A stretch of DNA of 64,000 nucleotides from Firmicutes bacterium UBA5493 (lineage in GTDB: Bacteria > Bacillota > Limnochordia > Darwinibacteriales > Darwinibacteriaceae), in NCBI GenBank assembly GCA_002424045.1, contig DIPH01000042.1, forward strand, positions 1 to 64,000, given 5' to 3'. The notes under the pieces were generated by a model. That model had not been told where the DNA came from, did no database searches, and worked only from the letters and a program-made list of their open reading frames with translations. The position numbers were made by a program, and so were the translations under genes. Shown here one piece after another: positions 49,347 through 58,156 of this stretch; position 1 is the stretch's first letter, and each line of letters opens with the position of its first letter.

Positions 49347-51050
49347 ATGGAAGCACGACAACGCTATGAGGCTTGGCTTCAGGATCCAATGGTCGATGGG
49401 GATACCAAGGATGAGCTGCGTAATTTAGCCAACCATCCAGGTGAAATAGAGGATCGTTTTTTTAAGTGGCTGGGATTTGGAACAGGAGGCTTACGCGGTA
49501 AACTGGGTGCTGGGTCCAACAGGATGAATATCTACACCGTACGCCTTGTGACCCAGGCGCTTGCGAATTATCTCAAGGATCAAGGAAAGGCCGAAGGTGG
49601 AGTAGCTATAGCCCATGATTCAAGACGCATGTCCAAGGAGTTCACCGAGGCTGCGGCCAGTGTACTAGTGGCGAATGGGATTGGCGTTCATATATTTCCC
49701 GAGGTCGCTCCTACACCCTTGTTATCCTATGCAGTCCGCTATTGTAAGGCATCAGCTGGGATTGTAGTAACAGCCAGTCATAATCCTCCTGCGTATAATG
49801 GGTACAAGGTCTATAATGAGCATGGCAATCAAATGCTGACAGACGAAGCACTGAGCATTAGCTCCCAAATGGGGAAGCTCGGCTTAGATAGTGTTGTAGT
49901 TGAGCCAAATCCTAAGGAGAACCCTCTCTGGCAGTGGCTCGGAGAAGAAGTCATTCAGGCCTACTACAGAGAGTTGCTCGAGATTGCGCCCCAGATAGGC
50001 AACACAGGGAGCCTGCGGGTTCTATATACCCCACTACATGGTACCGGCGGACGCTTTGTTCCAGAAATTCTGCACATGGCAGGTTTTAAGCAACTATCTA
50101 CGGTGGAGCAACAGCTGATGCCCGATGGCAATTTCCCCACCGTGGAGTACCCCAATCCAGAAGACCCCAGCGCTTTCAAACTGGCATTTACTCAAGCAGG
50201 CGGGGAACCCTGTGATCTGATTATCGCAACGGATCCAGATGCGGACCGCATGGGGGTAGCTGTGGATCAAGGGGGGAAGTGGGTACTTCTGAACGGAAAC
50301 CAAGTGGGGGTTTTGCTCACAGACTTCCTTTTGGCCCACTTAGAGCCTGAGCAATTAGGTCGATCTGTGATCATTAAGACGATTGTAACAACGGACATGG
50401 TACGATCTATTGCCAAGAAATATGGGGCTGAAGTGAGGGATACCCTCACTGGATTTAAGTATATCGGAGCCCTCATGGATCGTTTGCCAGCGGAGAACAA
50501 GGAGTTTGTCTTTGGCTTTGAAGAAAGCTATGGCTACCTAGCAGGGACCGCTGTAAGGGATAAAGATGCTGTTTTGGCGAGCCTCCTTATTGCCCAAGTA
50601 GCAGCTTTTTACCAGGGGAAAGGTTTGACTTTGGTGGACCGTTTAGAGGAGCTCTTGGCCGAATATGGCTACTATCTCCAGGACCTAGTCTCCTATTCCT
50701 TTGCCACCAGTCTAGAGGCAGAGCGTTCCCGGGAGTTTATTCGGCAGCTACAAACAGAGCCCATCACGATGATAGGACCCGAGCGTGTAGTAGAAATATT
50801 GAATTACGGCACCAGTATTCATCTTGATCTGCGTACGCAAGAGGAGAGTGTGATTTTGCTGCCCAAGGAAGGGGTATTGCAGTGGATTACTGAAGGGGGG
50901 AGCAAAGTGACGCTCAGACCTTCGGGTACCGAACCTAAGATGAAGTTGTACTTGGAAGTGCGGGGTGAAGACCGCCTAGAAGCACAAGAAAAGCTTCTGG
51001 CAATCAAAGAAACCTTCCATGACCTGGTGCGCTCTGGCTTAGAAGCTTAA
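49347..51050 (+). CDS. pgcA: Phosphoglucomutase/phosphomannomutase (PgcA type)
   Basis: 567 residues of the alpha-phosphohexomutase family. Active-site serine loop VTASHNPPAYNGYKVY (Ser about 147), metal loop ATDPDADRMG (about 295), sugar-binding GFEESYGYLAG (about 390) and phosphate-binding RPSGTEPKMKLY (about 527). Interconverts glucose-1-phosphate and glucose-6-phosphate. Length matches the B. subtilis PgcA type. It starts 38 bp after the ger operon and could be read with it. It completes the path from glycogen to glycolysis with glgP. Confidence 0.95.
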   Translation: MEARQRYEAWLQDPMVDGDTKDELRNLANHPGEIEDRFFKWLGFGTGGLRGKLGAGSNRMNIYTVRLVTQALANYLKDQGKAEGGVAIAHDSRRMSKEFTEAAASVLVANGIGVHIFPEVAPTPLLSYAVRYCKASAGIVVTASHNPPAYNGYKVYNEHGNQMLTDEALSISSQMGKLGLDSVVVEPNPKENPLWQWLGEEVIQAYYRELLEIAPQIGNTGSLRVLYTPLHGTGGRFVPEILHMAGFKQLSTVEQQLMPDGNFPTVEYPNPEDPSAFKLAFTQAGGEPCDLIIATDPDADRMGVAVDQGGKWVLLNGNQVGVLLTDFLLAHLEPEQLGRSVIIKTIVTTDMVRSIAKKYGAEVRDTLTGFKYIGALMDRLPAENKEFVFGFEESYGYLAGTAVRDKDAVLASLLIAQVAAFYQGKGLTLVDRLEELLAEYGYYLQDLVSYSFATSLEAERSREFIRQLQTEPITMIGPERVVEILNYGTSIHLDLRTQEESVILLPKEGVLQWITEGGSKVTLRPSGTEPKMKLYLEVRGEDRLEAQEKLLAIKETFHDLVRSGLEA

Positions 51051-51056
51051 AACAAG

Positions 51057-51083
51057 AGGTACCCATAGGTGGGTACCTTTTTT
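51057..51083. terminator. Terminator between pgcA and the HD-GYP gene
   Basis: AGGTACCC / GGGTACCT perfect stem with a 6-base loop (51057-51064 with 51071-51078), followed by six T on the plus strand. The minus-strand HD-GYP gene ends at 51082. Confidence 0.9.
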
Positions 51084-52293
51084 ACACAGATTGGTTGCAT
51101 GTGTTCACAAGCTCTATGATCTCATCTAAGTGGGCTATGGCTACGTCAGTGAGCTCAGCGTCAATGTGCCCTGCGTTCACATTATTGTGAAGGATCTGAC
51201 GCACCTTATCTTGGGACATGCCTTCACGATAGGGCCTGGTTTCCAGCAAGGACGCGGTAATGTCTGCGACAGCCATGAGACGAGCTTCTAGTTCCAAATC
51301 TGGAGCGCTTAGCCCAAAGGGATAGCCTGTTCCGTTGAGTCTTTCATGGTGGAACGCTGCCCAGCCGGCTAGGCCCTTCGCATCTGGTCCGATACCTTTA
51401 ATCAAGTGGTAAGTGTGGTAGGTATGTTGTTTCATTACAGTTCTTTGCTGCTTGCTGAGGGGTCCTGGATACATGAGGATTTCATCGGGGATAGCTAGTT
51501 TCCCAATGTCATGGAGCAACCCTGCTATTTTTATCATCCGCACCTTCTCTTCAGGCATATGTAACTTGGTCGCCAATAAACCCACCACGTTGGTCACGCC
51601 TTGGGAATGATGGCCGGTGAATGGAGACTTGGAGTCAACTAAAATGGTCATCAGTTGGGCAAGCTCTTCTAGTTCTTCGAGGCTGAGCACCCGTTTGAAG
51701 TCCTCGCCGTCATCAAAGAAGTGATATCGGCCGTATTCCAGATCCAGCCAAAAACTGGGGATCTGAGCTAAGCCATGCAATGCATCAACGACGTCAGGAC
51801 TAAAAATGCGTCGGGCTTTACGCTTAAAATACTGGAGTAGACTCTCTACTTGGGCGAGGGAGTAAAGTTTCTTGTTCAATAGCATGTCGACACGGTCCGC
51901 CACATGGATGATGGCCGGTATGATTCTCAAGTCAGATGAGTAATAATCATGGTGTTCTAGCACATTGAGGGCGAAGGAGCCAAAGGTCTGCGTAGATTGC
52001 AAGAGACTATGACCTTTTCGGCAATGGGGGGAGATTTTGCTGGCCTTCGGCTCAAGATCAGCTAACCACAACTGTTCTGCATCGGTCATGACACCAATAT
52101 CATGAAGGAGGGCGCTTAACACAAGCTCAGTAAGTTCTCCCTGGCCGAGTGTTAGTGCTTTGCCCAGGCGAAAGGAAGTATGCGCTACTCTTTCGGCATG
52201 GGCCAAAAAGGTTAAGTTGTTTAGGTCGGCAGCCCGGGAGAAACTAGCGAGGGTGGAGATTAGATCTGCTTCAATCCGTATCAATACATTCAC
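51082..52293 (-). CDS. HD domain + HD-GYP domain protein (c-di-GMP phosphodiesterase)
   Basis: 403 residues with two HD-type domains. The N-terminal one has HAERVAHTSF and LLHDIGVMTD; the C-terminal one is an HD-GYP domain with HHSQGV, LLHDIGKLAIPDEIL, QHTYH and HHERLNGTGYPFG, plus the ADI/Y-type tail. The second is expected to hydrolyse c-di-GMP; the first may be sensory or catalytic. No receiver or membrane domain, so cytosolic. Single gene, divergent from chrA. Confidence 0.87.
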   Translation of the reverse strand: MNVLIRIEADLISTLASFSRAADLNNLTFLAHAERVAHTSFRLGKALTLGQGELTELVLSALLHDIGVMTDAEQLWLADLEPKASKISPHCRKGHSLLQSTQTFGSFALNVLEHHDYYSSDLRIIPAIIHVADRVDMLLNKKLYSLAQVESLLQYFKRKARRIFSPDVVDALHGLAQIPSFWLDLEYGRYHFFDDGEDFKRVLSLEELEELAQLMTILVDSKSPFTGHHSQGVTNVVGLLATKLHMPEEKVRMIKIAGLLHDIGKLAIPDEILMYPGPLSKQQRTVMKQHTYHTYHLIKGIGPDAKGLAGWAAFHHERLNGTGYPFGLSAPDLELEARLMAVADITASLLETRPYREGMSQDKVRQILHNNVNAGHIDAELTDVAIAHLDEIIELVNTCNQSV

Positions 52294-52334
52294 CTCAGTT
52301 AAGAATCATTCCATAGAAACAGGGGAGTATCAAC

Positions 52335-52889
52335 ATGATCCAAAAATTGCATGGTTATTGGAAGCTGTTTATTGTTTTTTTTCGCATCGGTCTATTTACA
52401 TTTGGCGGTGGCTTTGCCATGCTGCCATTAATTGAAAATGAGATAGTTGATGTCCACGGTTGGGCCGAGAGGGAGGAGATTCTAGATATCTTTGCCTTGG
52501 CCCAGTCCGTTCCGGGTGCTATCGCGGTCAACACCGCGGTCTTTATCGGGCTCAGGCTGCACGGATTCTGGGGAGGCCTTGCGGCACTTTTCGGTGTGAT
52601 CACTCCGTCCATTGCAATCATTCTCATCATAGCACAGTTGTTTTCCCAGTTTCAATCAAATTTACATTTGTCCCGAGCCTTTTCTGGTGTGAAGGCGGCT
52701 GTTGTGGGCTTGATTGCAGCTGCAGCCCTCCGCGCAGGGCGCGGAGCCATCATCGACCGTTTCGGTCTTGTGGTGGCTGCTGTAGCATTTGTCCTGAGCG
52801 TTTCTGGAGTCATCCCCGTAGTTTGGGTGATCATTCTTGGAGGCTGCGGTGGCATCTTGTACTACAAACGAAAGGGGGAAATTAGGTGA
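52335..52889 (+). CDS. Chromate-transporter-family protein, N-terminal half-type (short ChrA)
   Basis: 184 residues, about six helices; the CHR domain motif FRIGLFTFGGGFAMLPLIE at the start and AQSVPGAIAVNTAVFIG follow the family. Short CHR proteins occur as tandem pairs with opposite membrane orientation, and the next gene is the partner (4-bp overlap). Known members export chromate or take part in anion transport; physiological substrate here unknown. Confidence 0.88.
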   Translation: MIQKLHGYWKLFIVFFRIGLFTFGGGFAMLPLIENEIVDVHGWAEREEILDIFALAQSVPGAIAVNTAVFIGLRLHGFWGGLAALFGVITPSIAIILIIAQLFSQFQSNLHLSRAFSGVKAAVVGLIAAAALRAGRGAIIDRFGLVVAAVAFVLSVSGVIPVVWVIILGGCGGILYYKRKGEIR

Positions 52890-53425
52890 TCCTCCTGCAA
52901 TTATTCGGTGGCTTCTTCAAAATTGGCCTTTTTACCCTAGGTGGCGGATACGCCATGTTAGCTTTGATCAAACAGGAAATTGTCCGCTACAATTGGATCA
53001 CCCCCCAGGAATTTGTGGACATAGTGGGGATTGCGGAGGTGACTCCAGGCCCAATTGCTGTCAATGCCGCCACCTTTGTGGGTTTCCGTTCCGCAGGTAT
53101 AAAGGGAGCTTTAGTGGCAACATCAGCAGTTGTCTTGCCGTCTTTAATTAGCGTGATCATTGTCAGTCGCGCCTGGCAGAAGTATAAAAACTCCCAAACG
53201 ATTCAATCTATGTTTGCCGGAATTAGGCCTGTTGTGGTAGGCTTGGTTGGGGCGGCCGCCTTCATGGTGGGGACCGCCACCTTCGACGTTTTAGATTCCT
53301 TCAGTCATCAGCTTTGGACTACTGTCTTGGCCGGCGTAACCTTTTATGGTGTGGCTTTCAAAAAGTGGAATCCCATTAGGGTTATAATCGGCGCAGCCCT
53401 TGTGGGTTTGTTGGTTTTTCTATAA
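52886..53425 (+). CDS. Chromate-transporter-family protein, partner of the tandem pair
   Basis: 179 residues, six helices. GTG start at 52886 overlaps the stop of the first half. Motifs FKIGLFTLGGGYAMLALIKQE and VTPGPIAVNAATFVG repeat those of the first gene, confirming an ancient duplication. Works presumably as a heterodimer with it. Confidence 0.88.
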   Translation: MILLQLFGGFFKIGLFTLGGGYAMLALIKQEIVRYNWITPQEFVDIVGIAEVTPGPIAVNAATFVGFRSAGIKGALVATSAVVLPSLISVIIVSRAWQKYKNSQTIQSMFAGIRPVVVGLVGAAAFMVGTATFDVLDSFSHQLWTTVLAGVTFYGVAFKKWNPIRVIIGAALVGLLVFL

Positions 53426-53454
53426 ATAATCGTAGAAATAGTACCACGGAAGAT

Positions 53455-53484
53455 CTGGCACATCTAGGATCTACGTGGTATACT
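53455..53484 (+). promoter_or_regulatory. Promoter of the tetR-peptide transporter operon
   Basis: CTGGCA (53455-53460), 18-base spacer, TATACT (53479-53484). The region is flanked by long imperfect inverted arms (53435-53448 with 53474-53489) that include the -10 box. Confidence 0.5.
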
Positions 53485-53496
53485 ATTTCCGAAAAG

Positions 53497-53512
53497 GTGA
53501 CTAGGTGGTCAC
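53497..53512 (+). promoter_or_regulatory. Candidate TetR operator
   Basis: GTGAC-TAGGTG-GTCAC, a 16-base inverted repeat just downstream of the -10 box and 18 bases ahead of the tetR start. Position suits autorepression. Confidence 0.45.
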
Positions 53513-53530
53513 ATTTTGGGGGGTGGAGAC

Positions 53531-54133
53531 GTGCCGAAGCAAACATTCTTCAACTTAGAGCTAGAAAGGCGTCAGGCCATAATCAAAGCTGCTGTGGAAG
53601 AGTTTGCCCAATTACCATTTGAACAGGCTTCTTTGACCAAGATTGTCGAAAAGTGCGGAATTGCCAAAGGGAGCATGTACCAGTACTTTGAAGACAAGCG
53701 TGATTTGTACTTATATGTTGTTGATCTAGCGTATGAACAGAAAAGAGATTATGTGAGGAAAGCGTTTGAAAAAGGGGGAGACATCTTCTCTGTCTTGGAG
53801 GAGTACTACCTAGAGTCGTACAGTTTTGCCCGAGATCACCCCCTCTTTCATCAGGTGGCCAACAAGTTCTGGGATAGTAAAGCAGAGGCACTACAATCAG
53901 AATTAGAAAAGGGACGCTTAAGTAGGTCTCATGACTTCGCTCAGTTTTTGGACGATGCCATGACCCAAGGGAAGGTGAACAAAGCCCTTGACCCAGAAGC
54001 GGTGTTTTTTGTTTACCATGCTGTGGGCAAGGAACTCGTTGACCACTTTGATCAGGGACAGAGTGCCCAGTTTCTTAAGAAAGTGCTGGATGTCTTACGT
54101 CTCGGCTTAACGACTCGAAGGGAGGAAGTGTGA
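53531..54133 (+). CDS. TetR/AcrR family transcriptional regulator
   Basis: About 200 residues. N-terminal helix-turn-helix (about 8-55): AIIKAAVEEFAQLPFEQASL and KIVEKCGIAKGSMYQYFEDK, typical of the family. The ligand-binding C-terminal domain is unassigned. GTG at 53531 follows GGGGTGGAG; the frame opens to 53516. Its TGA overlaps the start of the solute-binding protein gene, so it heads the operon and probably regulates it. Confidence 0.9.
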   Translation: MPKQTFFNLELERRQAIIKAAVEEFAQLPFEQASLTKIVEKCGIAKGSMYQYFEDKRDLYLYVVDLAYEQKRDYVRKAFEKGGDIFSVLEEYYLESYSFARDHPLFHQVANKFWDSKAEALQSELEKGRLSRSHDFAQFLDDAMTQGKVNKALDPEAVFFVYHAVGKELVDHFDQGQSAQFLKKVLDVLRLGLTTRREEV

Positions 54134-55611
54134 TGTACAAGCGTATGCTGTTTTCCGTAGTAGTGGCTATGATCACGATCTTGTTGGTGGGGGGTCCTGG
54201 TTTGGCGCAGGTGCTCAATATTGCTATTCCTCAGGATCCCGATAGCTTTGATCCAGTAAAGACAGTGGCAGCTGCCACCGGTGAAGTAGCATTTAATATC
54301 TACGAAGGATTAGTGAAGGCGACGCCACAAGGCGAGGTTGAAGGAGCCTTAGCAACCCACTGGACCATTAATGATACGGGCACGGTCTATACCTTTTATC
54401 TCAGGGAGGCCTTCTTTCATGACGGAACCCCAGTGACCTTGGATGATGTGGTTTCTGCCCTAAATAGGGCCCGGGATCCGAAAATTGCGGTGCGGGCCGG
54501 TGAGTTAAGTATGATTAAGGATGTACATCCCATAGAAACCGGGGTGCAAATCGAACTCCATGAACCAAACGGAGCCTTTATTTACACTCTCGCAGAGGTA
54601 TATGCCTCTATCTATCCTGCCCACGCCCTTGATTTGGCCCGCAGGCCTGTGGGAACTGGTCCTTACCAACTGCAGGAATGGGTGCCAAATCAAGGGTTGG
54701 AGCTTCGCAGATTTGATCAGCATTGGTCTGGCAAGATACCCTACTTTGAACAGGCAAACTTCATGATCATCCCTGACGAAAACAGTATGGTCCTCAATCT
54801 CAAAGCGGGTCGGGTGAATCTCATACCTCGCTTGGAAGTAGCAGTGCTCCATCAAGTGGAAAACGATCCAAACCTTGTGATTTTATCATCACCCATGAAC
54901 CTTGTGCAGGTTTTTTCCATCAACAATGCCAGACCACCCTTTGATGATCTCAGGGTGCGTAAGGCTTTGGCCCTTGGCACTAATCGTGAGGAGATTCTCC
55001 ACGGAGCCGCTTGGGGTCGCGGAACACTACTGGACAGTGCCCTAAGCCCTAGTATGGCGAGCTTTTACAATGATAGTCTCCATGAGGTGTACCCCTACGA
55101 TCCCCAGAGAGCCAAAGAATTGCTGGAAGAAGCGGGGCAGGAAGATTTGCAGTTGGTCCTAACCCTACCGGCCAACTATCCACTCCATGTGCAGGCGGGC
55201 GAACTTGTGGCTGAACAGTGGAAGGCCCTAGGAATTCAAGTGGACTTGCAGATCGTCGAATGGGGCACCTGGTTAGAAAGGGTTTATACACAGCGTGATT
55301 ATGATGTCTCCGTCATTGGACTTGCTGGTCGCTTGGATCCCCATGCCATCTTGGTGCGTTATACAACGGGTAATAGTCGCAATTTCTTTAACTTCTCTAA
55401 CACGCGGTATGATGAGCTGATTCGGCTCGGCCTCAAAACGGTGGGTAGCGAGCGTCGCGAGGTTTATCTAGAGGCTCAAGAGATCTTGGCCCAGGAACTT
55501 CCTGGAGTATTCATCATGGATCCTCCTCAGATTGCGGCCATGACCAGGGGAGTCCAGGGCTTCAAAAACTATCCGACCTATGTAGTGGATGTGGCCAGTC
55601 TATACAAGTAA
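54133..55611 (+). CDS. ABC transporter solute-binding protein, family 5 (peptide/nickel type)
   Basis: About 492 residues with a signal peptide (LFSVVVAMITILLVGG, cut after LAQ) but no lipobox. Family 5 marks: IPQDPDSFDPVKTVAAATGEV, NIYEGLVKATPQGEVEGALAT (in part), YTFYLREAFFHDGTPVTLDDV. Binds oligopeptides, dipeptides or nickel-type ligands outside the membrane. GTG 54130 or ATG 54133 behind GGAGGAA. Followed by two permeases but no ATPase genes of the Dpp/Opp type. Confidence 0.9.
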   Translation: MYKRMLFSVVVAMITILLVGGPGLAQVLNIAIPQDPDSFDPVKTVAAATGEVAFNIYEGLVKATPQGEVEGALATHWTINDTGTVYTFYLREAFFHDGTPVTLDDVVSALNRARDPKIAVRAGELSMIKDVHPIETGVQIELHEPNGAFIYTLAEVYASIYPAHALDLARRPVGTGPYQLQEWVPNQGLELRRFDQHWSGKIPYFEQANFMIIPDENSMVLNLKAGRVNLIPRLEVAVLHQVENDPNLVILSSPMNLVQVFSINNARPPFDDLRVRKALALGTNREEILHGAAWGRGTLLDSALSPSMASFYNDSLHEVYPYDPQRAKELLEEAGQEDLQLVLTLPANYPLHVQAGELVAEQWKALGIQVDLQIVEWGTWLERVYTQRDYDVSVIGLAGRLDPHAILVRYTTGNSRNFFNFSNTRYDELIRLGLKTVGSERREVYLEAQEILAQELPGVFIMDPPQIAAMTRGVQGFKNYPTYVVDVASLYK

Positions 55612-55629
55612 AAGGGGTTTGATGGTGGC

Positions 55630-56550
55630 ATGAAGCGTTATCTGCTGCAGAAAACGGGAGGTTTCTTGATCACTCTGGTTTTGGTAAGTATCTTAACATT
55701 TTTCATTGTACAGGTCTTGCCGGGCGATCCAGCCCTCCTAATGTTGGGAACGGAAGGGACACCTGAGGTGTATGCCAGGTTACGAAATGAGATGGGCCTG
55801 GAAAGACCTCTTTTAGAACGCTATCTGCGTTGGCTTTTGAGTTTTCTTCAAGGTCAGTGGGGAAACTCCTGGCGCTATTCCATGCCCGTTCGGGGGCTGG
55901 TAGCACGGGCTTTTCCTTTGTCCTTAAGTCTTGCTTTTTTGGCCGTGGGAGTGGCTTTGCTTGTGGCCACTCCTGCAGGCATGTTTATGGCAGCTAAGCC
56001 CAGGAGCTTCGCGGCCCGGTTTATGTCCGTGACAACCCTGGTAGGATTAGGCCTTCCCCAGTTTTGGGTGGGCCTTTTACTGATCCAGGTCTTTGCAGTT
56101 AGCCTCGGACTGTTGCCTGCAGGTGGGGGCTCGTCTCCGGTGAGCCTCCTTCTCCCTACACTGACCCTGGCAATACCGAGGGCGGCCATTTTAAGCCGCT
56201 TTATGCGGGTGGGTATGGCAGATGCACTCAAGCAGGACTACATTCGCACGGCTAAAGCCAAGGGGGTTGCCGAGGGTACCTTATTCTTCAAACATGCCCT
56301 GCGCAACGGCTCATTGGCTGCCTTCACAGTGGCGGGTTTACAGTTTGCCCAGCTCCTAGCGGGGACAATAGTAGTTGAGCAGGTCTTTGGCCTTCCCGGT
56401 GTTGGGCAACTCCTTTTGAATGGAGTCTTTCAGAGGGATCTACCCGTGGTCCAAGCGGTAGTCATGGTTATTGTGTTTTTAATTCTCCTTTTTGACCTTG
56501 CCTTTGATCTGGGTCTTGGCGTTTTGGATCCAAGAATACGTTATGAATAG
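55630..56550 (+). CDS. Peptide-type ABC transporter permease, DppB/OppB family
   Basis: 306 residues with the family's N-terminal FIVQVLPGDPALLMLG, a large extracytoplasmic loop, six helices and the EAA loop DYIRTAKAKGVAEGTLFFKHALRN (about 200-223; EAA core RTAKAKG). Pairs with the DppC-like permease 10 bp downstream. Confidence 0.93.
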   Translation: MKRYLLQKTGGFLITLVLVSILTFFIVQVLPGDPALLMLGTEGTPEVYARLRNEMGLERPLLERYLRWLLSFLQGQWGNSWRYSMPVRGLVARAFPLSLSLAFLAVGVALLVATPAGMFMAAKPRSFAARFMSVTTLVGLGLPQFWVGLLLIQVFAVSLGLLPAGGGSSPVSLLLPTLTLAIPRAAILSRFMRVGMADALKQDYIRTAKAKGVAEGTLFFKHALRNGSLAAFTVAGLQFAQLLAGTIVVEQVFGLPGVGQLLLNGVFQRDLPVVQAVVMVIVFLILLFDLAFDLGLGVLDPRIRYE

Positions 56551-56560
56551 GGGGTGACCC

Positions 56561-57364
56561 ATGGATACTCGCAGATGGGGTATGATCTTGATTGGTCTGA
56601 TTGTTGCTCTAACGATTTTAGGTTACATCTATACTCCCTACGATCCAAACGAAGTACGCGTGATGGAGAGGTTTGAGTCCCCTGGGCGGGATCACCTTCT
56701 GGGCACCGATCATTTTGGCCGGGATGTCCTGAGCAGGATTTTGGTTGGGGGTCGCATCTCCCTTCTCATTGGCATCGCGGCTGTAGCCTTGGGATCTGCC
56801 GTAGGTACTCTTTTAGGCCTTCTTGCTGGCTTTCGTGGCGGTTTGTGGGAGGAGTTTTTGATGAGGACGAGCACCGCCCTGCAGGCCTTCCCCAGTATTC
56901 TTCTTGCCCTACTTTTTGCCACGATCTGGGAACCGGGAGTGCAGGTGGTGTTGTGGTCCATCACCTTTGGCAATATCCCCTATTTTCTGCGCTTGACCAG
57001 AAATCAAGTGCTGAGTATTAGAAAGCGACCCTATGTGGAAGCAGCCCGGGCCCTTGGAGCGAGGGATCGGGGCATTATGCTACGCCATATTATCCCGAAC
57101 CTTAAGGACGCCCTCTTGATTCAGTTCACTGTGAGCTTGGCAGGGGCAATCTTGGTAGAAGCCTCCCTAAGCTACTTGGGCGTCGGCATTCAGCCGCCGG
57201 CGGCAAGTTGGGGGCGGATGCTTCGGGAAGCGCAAGGCTATGCGTCCTTGGCCCCCTGGGGCGTGTTAGCTCCAGGTCTTTTCATCGCGGTGACTGTCCT
57301 TGGATTTAACCTTTTAGGAGATACCTGGATTTTCAGGAGGGAAGATGTACTGAAGCGAGAATAA
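56561..57364 (+). CDS. Peptide-type ABC transporter permease, DppC/OppC family
   Basis: 267 residues, six helices. HLLGTDHFGRDVLSRILVGGRISL (in part: LLGTDHFGRDVLSR) and the EAA loop YVEAARALGARDRGIMLRHIIPN (core EAARALGA) are family marks. After it the expected dppD and dppF ATPase genes are absent; the next ATPase belongs to a different ABC class. Confidence 0.93.
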   Translation: MDTRRWGMILIGLIVALTILGYIYTPYDPNEVRVMERFESPGRDHLLGTDHFGRDVLSRILVGGRISLLIGIAAVALGSAVGTLLGLLAGFRGGLWEEFLMRTSTALQAFPSILLALLFATIWEPGVQVVLWSITFGNIPYFLRLTRNQVLSIRKRPYVEAARALGARDRGIMLRHIIPNLKDALLIQFTVSLAGAILVEASLSYLGVGIQPPAASWGRMLREAQGYASLAPWGVLAPGLFIAVTVLGFNLLGDTWIFRREDVLKRE

Positions 57365-57409
57365 AGTATAGATTAAACGGTTTTCAGATTACGCAAAGGG
57401 GATGCCGCG

Positions 57410-58156
57410 ATGATTCGACTTAAGGGTGTGTCAAAGCGTTACAGGGGTGCGAGCACCTTCGCTGTACAAGATCTGGATCTAGAGGTCAGACCAGGGGAAA
57501 TCTTTGGGTTTCTTGGTCCCAATGGGGCCGGTAAGACTACGACGATCAAGATGATTGTAGGCCTTTTGAAGCCTGATAGAGGTCAGGTTTCAGTTAATGG
57601 CCACGATCTGGCTATGGATCCCATTGCAGCAAAACACTCCATGGGGTTTGTGCCTGACAAGCCCGATTTGTACCCCCGCCTAACAGGTCTTGAGTACCTA
57701 AACCTCATTGGGGATGTCTATGGTGTTGATGGACCAACACGAACAAGACGTCTAGACCACTATTTAGATATGTTTCAGTTGGGTGCAGTGGTAGGTGACT
57801 TAATCCAGAGTTACTCCCGGGGTATGCAGCAAAAACTGGCGCTGACCAGCGCTTTGCTCCACGCTCCAGCTCTTTTCATTCTTGATGAACCCATGGTGGG
57901 TTTAGATCCTAAATCCTCCCATCTATTTAAAGAGATCATGCGTGAGCACGTGAAGCAAGGCAATACAGTCTTCTTTTCTACCCATGTATTGGAGGTAGCC
58001 GAACAACTCTGCAACCGGGTGGGCATTATTAATCAGGGTAAACTGATTGCCTGTGGAAGCATGGAGGAACTACGGAGAAGTCCTGGGCATGCCGGTTCAA
58101 GCCTGGAGAAGCTCTTTTTAGAGTTGACCGATGAGGGTGGTTTTTATGAAGAATAG
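57410..58156 (+). CDS. ABC-2 type transporter ATP-binding protein
   Basis: 248 residues: Walker A GPNGAGKTTTIK (about 36), signature YSRGMQQKLAL (about 142), Walker B LFILDEPMVGLDP (about 160). The short protein lacks the C-terminal oligopeptide-binding extension of DppD/DppF (no XRPDPxxR-type tail), so it does not serve the peptide permeases. It pairs with the next, overlapping membrane gene. Start ATG at 57410 follows AAAGGGG. Confidence 0.92.
   Translation: MIRLKGVSKRYRGASTFAVQDLDLEVRPGEIFGFLGPNGAGKTTTIKMIVGLLKPDRGQVSVNGHDLAMDPIAAKHSMGFVPDKPDLYPRLTGLEYLNLIGDVYGVDGPTRTRRLDHYLDMFQLGAVVGDLIQSYSRGMQQKLALTSALLHAPALFILDEPMVGLDPKSSHLFKEIMREHVKQGNTVFFSTHVLEVAEQLCNRVGIINQGKLIACGSMEELRRSPGHAGSSLEKLFLELTDEGGFYEE

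Noticed and set aside
53435..53489. Long inverted repeat after the chrA pair as a rho-independent terminator
   Set aside because: The arms include a good -10 box for the tetR gene and there is no T-run; a promoter/operator reading fits better, although a hairpin in read-through RNA remains possible.
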